Assembly: GCF_004571025.1 (NCBI RefSeq)
Contig: NZ_SPQT01000008.1
Location: 1-64,000, forward strand
Source: Bradyrhizobium niftali
GTDB taxonomy: Bacteria > Pseudomonadota > Alphaproteobacteria > Rhizobiales > Xanthobacteraceae
DNA: 64,000 nucleotides
Direction: 5' to 3'
Every line of letters starts with the position of its first letter. The stretch's first letter is position 1. Position numbers and translations under genes: made by a program. The notes below the pieces were generated by a model, which worked only from the letters and a program-made list of their open reading frames with translations, ran no database searches and was not told where the DNA came from. Below are positions 59,270 through 64,000 of this stretch, in pieces.

Positions 59270-61483
59270 ATGGCGTGGGGAAAGAAAAAGGGTGGGCGGA
59301 AGGAGCCGCTGTTCGGCTTGCCCGCGGCGCTCACCGACCTGCGCCTGACCGCGGCCGACCGCGTCCCGGGCGGCGAGGACAAGCCGAAGAAGTCAGCGAA
59401 ATCATCCGCCAAGAGCAAAGCTGAGGATTCCACCGACGAGCCGCCGCGCGAGCGGAAGGCATCGGCCGGCCGCAGCGGCGCCAAGCGCCGGTCGAAGTCG
59501 CGCATCGGCGCCAGCATTGGGCGCCTGGTCTATTGGGGTGCGGTGCTGGGCCTGTGGGGCGCGATCGCCGTGATCGGCGTCGTGGTCTGGGTCGGCGCCC
59601 ATCTGCCGCCGATCCAGTCGCTGGAGATTCCCAAGCGTCCGCCGACGATCCAGATCGTCGGCATCGACGGCAGCATGCTGGCGCAACGCGGCGAGATGGC
59701 CGGCGCCAATGTCGCACTGAAGGATCTGCCGCCATACCTGCCCAAGGCCTTCATCGCCATCGAAGACCGCCGCTTCTATTCGCATTTCGGCATCGATCCC
59801 GTCGGCATCCTGCGCGCCCTCGTCACCAACGTGCTCCATCGCGGCGTGTCGCAGGGCGGCTCGACGCTGACGCAGCAGCTCGCGAAGAACCTGTTCCTGA
59901 CCCAGGAACGCACCATGCAGCGCAAGCTGCAGGAGGCGGAGCTCGCGATCTGGCTGGAGCGCAAGCATTCCAAGAACGATATCCTGGAGCTCTATCTCAA
60001 CCGCGTCTATTTCGGCTCGGGCGCCTACGGCGTCGAGGCCGCTGCGCAGCGCTATTTCGGCAAGTCGGCGAAGAACGTGACCATCGCAGAAGCCGCGATG
60101 CTGGCCGGTCTCGTCAAATCGCCGTCGCGGCTTGCGCCGAACCGCAACCCGGAAGGCGCGGAAGCGCGCGCGCAGATCGTGCTCACGGCGATGGCGGACG
60201 CAAAGTTCATCACTGAAGCGCAGGCGCAGGCCTCGATCGGCCATCCCTCCTACAACGTGAAGCCGGTCGGTGCCGGCACGGTCAATTACGTCGCCGACTG
60301 GATCGGCGAGGTGCTGGACGATCTCGTCGGCCAGATCGACGAGAGCATCAAGGTCGAGACCACGATCGATCCGAAGCTGCAGGGCGTGGCGGAAGCCGCC
60401 ATCATCGACGAGCTCGCGGCCAAGAGCGTCAAGTTCAATGTCAGCCAGGGCGCGCTGGTGGCGATGACGCCCGACGGCGCCGTGCGCGCCTTGGTCGGCG
60501 GGCGGAACTATTCCGAGAGCCAGTACAACCGCGCGGTCACGGCCAAGCGCCAGCCGGGCTCCTCGTTCAAGCCGTTCGTGTACCTGACCGCGCTCGAGCA
60601 GGGCCTGACGCCCGATACCATGCGCCAGGACGCGCCGATCGAGGTCAAGGGCTGGAAGCCTGAGAACTACACCCATGAATATTTCGGCGCGGTGACGCTG
60701 ACCCAGGCGCTGGCGATGTCGCTCAACACGGTCGCGATCCGCCTCGGCCTTGAGGTCGGGCCGAAGAACGTGGTGCGCACCGCGCACCGGCTCGGCATCT
60801 CCTCCAAGCTCGAGCCCAACGCCTCGATCGCGCTCGGCACCTCCGAGGTCTCGGTCGTCGAGCTGGTCGGCGCCTATGCGCCGTTCGCCAATGGCGGCTT
60901 CGCGGTGACGCCGCATGTCGTCACGCGGATCAGGACGCTCGGTGGCAAGCTGCTCTACATGCGCCAGGCGGACGAGCGCAACCAGGTGATCGACCCGCGC
61001 TATGTCGGCATGATGAACACGATGATGCGGGAGACGCTGATATCAGGCACCGCCAAGAAGGCGGAGATCCCCGGCTGGCCGGCGGCCGGCAAGACCGGCA
61101 CCAGCCAAGATTACCGCGACGCCTGGTTCATCGGCTACACCGCCAACCTCGTCACCGGCGTCTGGCTCGGCAATGACGACAACTCGCCGACCAAGAAGGC
61201 CACCGGCGGCGGCCTGCCGGTGGAAGTCTGGTCGCGCTTCATGCGCACCGCGCACGAGGGCGTGCAGGTGGCAAACCTACCGAGTTCGCCGGGTGGCTGG
61301 GGTCTGTCGAACCTCGCGCAGGCGGCATCGCAAGTGTCGCCTCCGACAGCGGCCGCGCCCGGACCCGCGCCGGCGAACAATGGCGGCTATCGCCCGCCGC
61401 CCACGCGCGCCAATGCGCGGCCCGAAGCCGCCGCAGGACTCGACGGCTGGCTGATGGACCGGCTGTTTGGCGGGAACCGATAG
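59270..61483 (+). CDS. Bifunctional penicillin-binding protein 1A
   Basis: 737-aa cell-wall synthase. A basic, Lys/Ser-rich cytoplasmic tail (1-80) is followed by one membrane helix (LVYWGAVLGLWGAIAVIGVVVW). The GT51 transglycosylase domain has AIEDRRFYSHFGIDPVG and GGSTLTQQLAKNLFL. The transpeptidase domain has the SxxK Ser in RQPGSSFKPF, the SLN motif in AMSLNTVAI and the KTG motif in AAGKTGTSQDYRD. The C-terminus is Pro/Ala-rich. ATG at 59270; a TTG six bases upstream is less likely. It would share lipid II polymerisation with MtgA (17260-17934). Confidence 0.92.
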   Translation: MAWGKKKGGRKEPLFGLPAALTDLRLTAADRVPGGEDKPKKSAKSSAKSKAEDSTDEPPRERKASAGRSGAKRRSKSRIGASIGRLVYWGAVLGLWGAIAVIGVVVWVGAHLPPIQSLEIPKRPPTIQIVGIDGSMLAQRGEMAGANVALKDLPPYLPKAFIAIEDRRFYSHFGIDPVGILRALVTNVLHRGVSQGGSTLTQQLAKNLFLTQERTMQRKLQEAELAIWLERKHSKNDILELYLNRVYFGSGAYGVEAAAQRYFGKSAKNVTIAEAAMLAGLVKSPSRLAPNRNPEGAEARAQIVLTAMADAKFITEAQAQASIGHPSYNVKPVGAGTVNYVADWIGEVLDDLVGQIDESIKVETTIDPKLQGVAEAAIIDELAAKSVKFNVSQGALVAMTPDGAVRALVGGRNYSESQYNRAVTAKRQPGSSFKPFVYLTALEQGLTPDTMRQDAPIEVKGWKPENYTHEYFGAVTLTQALAMSLNTVAIRLGLEVGPKNVVRTAHRLGISSKLEPNASIALGTSEVSVVELVGAYAPFANGGFAVTPHVVTRIRTLGGKLLYMRQADERNQVIDPRYVGMMNTMMRETLISGTAKKAEIPGWPAAGKTGTSQDYRDAWFIGYTANLVTGVWLGNDDNSPTKKATGGGLPVEVWSRFMRTAHEGVQVANLPSSPGGWGLSNLAQAASQVSPPTAAAPGPAPANNGGYRPPPTRANARPEAAAGLDGWLMDRLFGGNR

Positions 61484-61809
61484 GTTCGTCGTGAGGTCGC
61501 CATGACCTCAAAACAAAAACTGCGAAAACAACCCCATGCACAGTAGCCGGTGATTGCCGGCGCGATGCGCGGTGGATTGGAAGAAGCGCTTGATGCGACG
61601 GGGCTAATCAGGCATGCCGCGCAATTGTCGCGACGTGCGGCGAGAATCGAGCGAGACCGGCTGATGCTGCCGCATTCTCAACTGTCATTCCCCGCGAAGG
61701 CGGGGAATCCAGTACGCCGCGGCTTCTCGATTCAATCACAACCGCCTCTGGAATACTGGATCGCCCGCTTTCGCGGGCGATGACACCTTCCAAGACCGCC
61801 ACAACGGCC
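61484..61809. other. Convergent intergenic region with palindromic repeat
   Basis: 326 bp between PBP1A and the metallopeptidase gene. An inverted repeat at 61683-61785 (arms TGTCATTCCCCGCG and CGCGGGCGATGACA, with TCCAGTA/TACTGGA inner arms) is the only structure seen. The first 190 bp hold nothing I can recognise. Confidence 0.6.
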
Positions 61810-62565
61810 CTAATCCTCGACCCCGTACCGGTGCAGGTCATTTCCGTACGTGTCGAGCCACTTCTTGGCGCGCTCCATCGAGGGGCAGACCTTGCCGCAC
61901 ACGCGCCAGAACCGCGCCGAGTGGTTCATCTCGACGAGATGGGCGACCTCGTGCGCGGCGAGATAGTCGAGCACGAAGGGCGGCGCGAGGATCAGGCGCC
62001 AGGAGAACGACAGCGAGCCCGCCGAGGTGCAGGAGCCCCAGCGGCTGGACTGGTCGCGGATCGACAGGCGCTTGACCCTGACACCGAGCTCGCCGGCATA
62101 GGCTTCGGCCGAACGCTGGAGATCGTGGCGCGCCTCGCGCTTGAGGAAGTCATGGACGCGGCGGTCCGCATATTCGACCCCGCCGGCGACGCAGAGAATG
62201 CGTTCACCGCTGTCGCGCACTTCCGTCCACACCGTGCCGCGCGCACCGGCGCGATGAACGATGCGATGGGGAACGCCGCGGAGCGGTATCACTGTGCCAG
62301 GCTGGAACGGCGCGGCCTTCGGCAAACGCCCGAGACGTGCCGCGATCCAAGCACCGTGACGCTGCGCGAAGTCTTTTGCTTCGGCGAGCGTGCCGCGCGG
62401 CGGCATGGTGAGGATGGCTTCGCGATCGCTCGGATGAATTCTGAGCGTGTAACGGCGCGCGCGTCTGTGCCGACGCAGCCGAATCGCAAAAAACTGCGAT
62501 CCATGGGTGATGACGAGGGTCTTTGGCTCGTGGGGCCGCCGATAAAGGAGTGCGCGAGTGGCCAT
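61810..62565 (-). CDS. YgjP-type zinc metallopeptidase (M48 relative)
   Basis: 251-aa protein of the UTP pyrophosphatase/metal-dependent hydrolase YgjP family. The zinc site is HEVAHLVEMNHSARFW, with catalytic Glu and the third His in the same helix region; RLSIRDQSSRWGSCTSAGSLSFSWRLI is the family signature. The start at 62565 (MATRALLYR) is preferred over an upstream in-frame ATG. Its own substrate is uncertain. Confidence 0.87.
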   Translation of the reverse strand: MATRALLYRRPHEPKTLVITHGSQFFAIRLRRHRRARRYTLRIHPSDREAILTMPPRGTLAEAKDFAQRHGAWIAARLGRLPKAAPFQPGTVIPLRGVPHRIVHRAGARGTVWTEVRDSGERILCVAGGVEYADRRVHDFLKREARHDLQRSAEAYAGELGVRVKRLSIRDQSSRWGSCTSAGSLSFSWRLILAPPFVLDYLAAHEVAHLVEMNHSARFWRVCGKVCPSMERAKKWLDTYGNDLHRYGVED

Positions 62566-62866
62566 GTCTGTGAGTCCGGGGAGCAGGAGTTCGCCCGGAT
62601 TCTGCCATAACCGCCGCCAGGGAAAGCGCTCGGCGCAAAAACAAATCATTTGCCCAATATACAGGGGTCTGGCGTCCGGGAGACCCTACAGACTGGGGTT
62701 GGAACCCGCTTTTTTCGCCCCCGCTGGATGCATGCGACACCCCCAAGGGGTGAGGGGGGACTCACTCCTATAAGGCTACCTAAATACCGCGAATCTGGAC
62801 GGGAACAGGCCCTGCCGGAACCTCCGGCAGCACCCGAATTTCCGACGGGAAAGCCGAAATACGCGA
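62566..62866. other. Intergenic region upstream of the metallopeptidase gene
   Basis: 301 bp between the metallopeptidase start and the phaZ stop, both on the minus strand. It holds the candidate small RNA (62664-62715) on the plus strand; I see nothing else, apart from a small CCCCCAAGGGGTGAGGGGG hairpin near 62742-62760. Confidence 0.5.
62664..62715 (+). ncRNA. Candidate small RNA ending in an intrinsic terminator
   Basis: Two stem-loops in 52 nt: GGGTCT (62665-62670) pairs with AGACCC (62681-62686), and GGGTT (62696-62700) with AACCC (62703-62707, tight loop), followed by GC and six Ts (62710-62715). An AT-rich CAATAT box at 62655-62660 could be the -10 element. There is no open reading frame. 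It could also be only a terminator of an unknown transcript. Confidence 0.35.
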
Positions 62867-64000
62867 TTATTCAGCTGCGAGCGCCTGCAACGAGCTCGGA
62901 TTCGCTGCGGAGACCATGAAGTCGTGAATCCGCGGCATGATTTCCGACTTGAAACGCGAGCCGTTGAACACGCCGTAATGACCGACGCCCTTCTGGACGT
63001 AATGAACGCGGCGATGATCGGGGATCGAGCTGCACAATGTGTGCGTTGCTTCGGTCTGACCGAGACCGGAGATGTCGTCGTTCTCGCCTTCGACCGTCAT
63101 CAACGCCACACGCTTGACCTTGGAGGGATCGACGCGGGTTCCACGATGGGTCATCTCGCCCTTCGGCAGCGAGTGCTTCACGAACACGGTGTCGACCGTC
63201 TGCAGGTAATACTCGGCGGAGAGGTCCATCACCGCGAGATATTCGTCATAGAACTCACGATGCTTGTCGACGAGATCGCCGTCGCCCTTCACCAGATGGG
63301 CGAAGAGCTGCTTGTGGGCATCCATGTGCCGGTCGAGATTCATGCTGATGAAGCCGTTGAGCTGCAAGAATCCCGGATAGACGTCGCGCATCATGCCCGG
63401 ATGCGGGAACGGCACCTTGGTGATGACGTGGTTGCGGAACCAGTCGATGCCGCGCTGCTGGGCGAGGTCGTTCACGCCGGTCGGATTGCGGCGGGTGTCG
63501 ATCGGGCCGCCCATCAGCGTCATCGAGGTGGGCACGAACGGATCGCGCTGCGCTTCCATGATCGAGACGGCGGCGACGACGGGCACCGAGGGCTGGCACA
63601 CCGCCATGACATGGGTGTTGCCGCCGAGGACGTGCAGCATCTCGATGACGTAGTCGATGTAGTCGTCGAGATCGAAGCGGCCGTCGCTGAGCGGCACCAT
63701 GCGGGCATCGGCCCAGTCGGTGATGTAGACCTCATGCGCGGGCAGGAACGCCTCGACCGTGCCGCGCAGCAGCGTCGCATAGTGGCCGGACATCGGGGCT
63801 ACGATCAGCACGCGCGGCTGCGGGCTGCGCAGCGGACGGGTGAACTTGCGATCGAAATAGAGCAGCCGGCAGAACGGCTTTTCCCAGACCGAACGGATCT
63901 CGACGGGGACGCGGATGCCGTTGACCTCGGTGTCGTTGAGGCCCCATTCCGGCTTGCCGTAGCGGCGCGTGGTGCGCTCGAACAATTCGCAGGCCGCGGC
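62867..64000 (-). CDS. phaZ: Intracellular polyhydroxyalkanoate depolymerase (5' end outside window)
   Basis: At least 378 codons of an enzyme that mobilises stored polyhydroxybutyrate. MAVCQPSVPVVAAVSIM contains the family's active Cys/Ser region; RVLIVAPMSGHYATLLRGTVEAF and the C-terminal KGVGHYGVFNGSRFK (His) are conserved. The frame continues beyond the window: codons before 63985 read AAACELFERTTRRYG, matching the inner part of the family N-terminus, so the true start lies about 40-50 codons further on. Granule-bound in the cytoplasm. Confidence 0.9.
   Translation of the reverse strand, partial: AAACELFERTTRRYGKPEWGLNDTEVNGIRVPVEIRSVWEKPFCRLLYFDRKFTRPLRSPQPRVLIVAPMSGHYATLLRGTVEAFLPAHEVYITDWADARMVPLSDGRFDLDDYIDYVIEMLHVLGGNTHVMAVCQPSVPVVAAVSIMEAQRDPFVPTSMTLMGGPIDTRRNPTGVNDLAQQRGIDWFRNHVITKVPFPHPGMMRDVYPGFLQLNGFISMNLDRHMDAHKQLFAHLVKGDGDLVDKHREFYDEYLAVMDLSAEYYLQTVDTVFVKHSLPKGEMTHRGTRVDPSKVKRVALMTVEGENDDISGLGQTEATHTLCSSIPDHRRVHYVQKGVGHYGVFNGSRFKSEIMPRIHDFMVSAANPSSLQALAAE

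Overview
The window is chromosomal DNA of a high-GC alphaproteobacterium, almost certainly a Bradyrhizobium (Nitrobacteraceae) or a very close relative. The clearest sign is the gene at 7524-8504. It has the length (326 aa) and, as I recall them, the zinc-ligand positions (Cys131, Glu176, Cys279) of the amino acid:[carrier protein] ligase described from Bradyrhizobium. Alphaproteobacterial housekeeping genes (ispG, mutS, glnD, rpmF, mtgA, phaZ) and many short palindromic intergenic repeats of the Bradyrhizobium kind agree with this. There is no tRNA, rRNA, CRISPR array, complete insertion sequence or prophage.

Layout. 0-5.5 kb: Baeyer-Villiger monooxygenase, secreted trypsin-like protease, HAD hydrolase, mtnA-mtnP. 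5.6-9.5 kb: an aminoacyl-carrier-protein locus (carrier protein, acyl-CoA dehydrogenase, amino acid:carrier protein ligase, GNAT-like protein). 9.5-16 kb: two GGDEF/EAL proteins flanking a divergent MarR/ABM-monooxygenase pair. 16-26 kb: membrane protein, rpmF, mtgA, farnesyl diphosphate synthase, DUF1345 protein, caspase-like protein, GFA and SnoaL-like proteins, class A beta-lactamase, cation/proton antiporter. 25-31.6 kb, minus strand: amidase, Rieske oxygenase and TauD-type dioxygenase, then zur - eamA (frameshifted) - ispG. 31.7-35 kb: MarR-emrA-emrB efflux operon. 35-42 kb, minus strand: phosphotransferase, chemotaxis receptor, and an aromatic catabolism block (pcaH-pcaG, hydroxyquinol-type dioxygenase, pcaF).

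42-56 kb: mutS and glnD, which lie side by side in many Rhizobiales, are separated here by 8.3 kb. That block holds a soluble PAS chemotaxis receptor, a patchwork of mutS fragments fused to the tail of a membrane-protein gene, a protein with two GrlR-like domains, the intact membrane-protein paralogue, OsmC and an ssuABC-type transporter. 56-64 kb: Ogt-type DNA repair protein, DUF1304 protein, LivJ-like binding protein, DUF1330 protein, PBP1A, a YgjP-type metallopeptidase, and a PHA depolymerase cut by the window end.

The most unusual items are the aminoacyl-carrier-protein locus, whose product is not known to me; the mutS mosaic, whose substitutions are nearly all synonymous and so point to a once-functional donor copy; the tandem GrlR-like protein; a one-base frameshift in the EamA transporter; and a candidate small RNA near 62.7 kb. 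At least nine families of palindromic repeats fill the gaps between genes.
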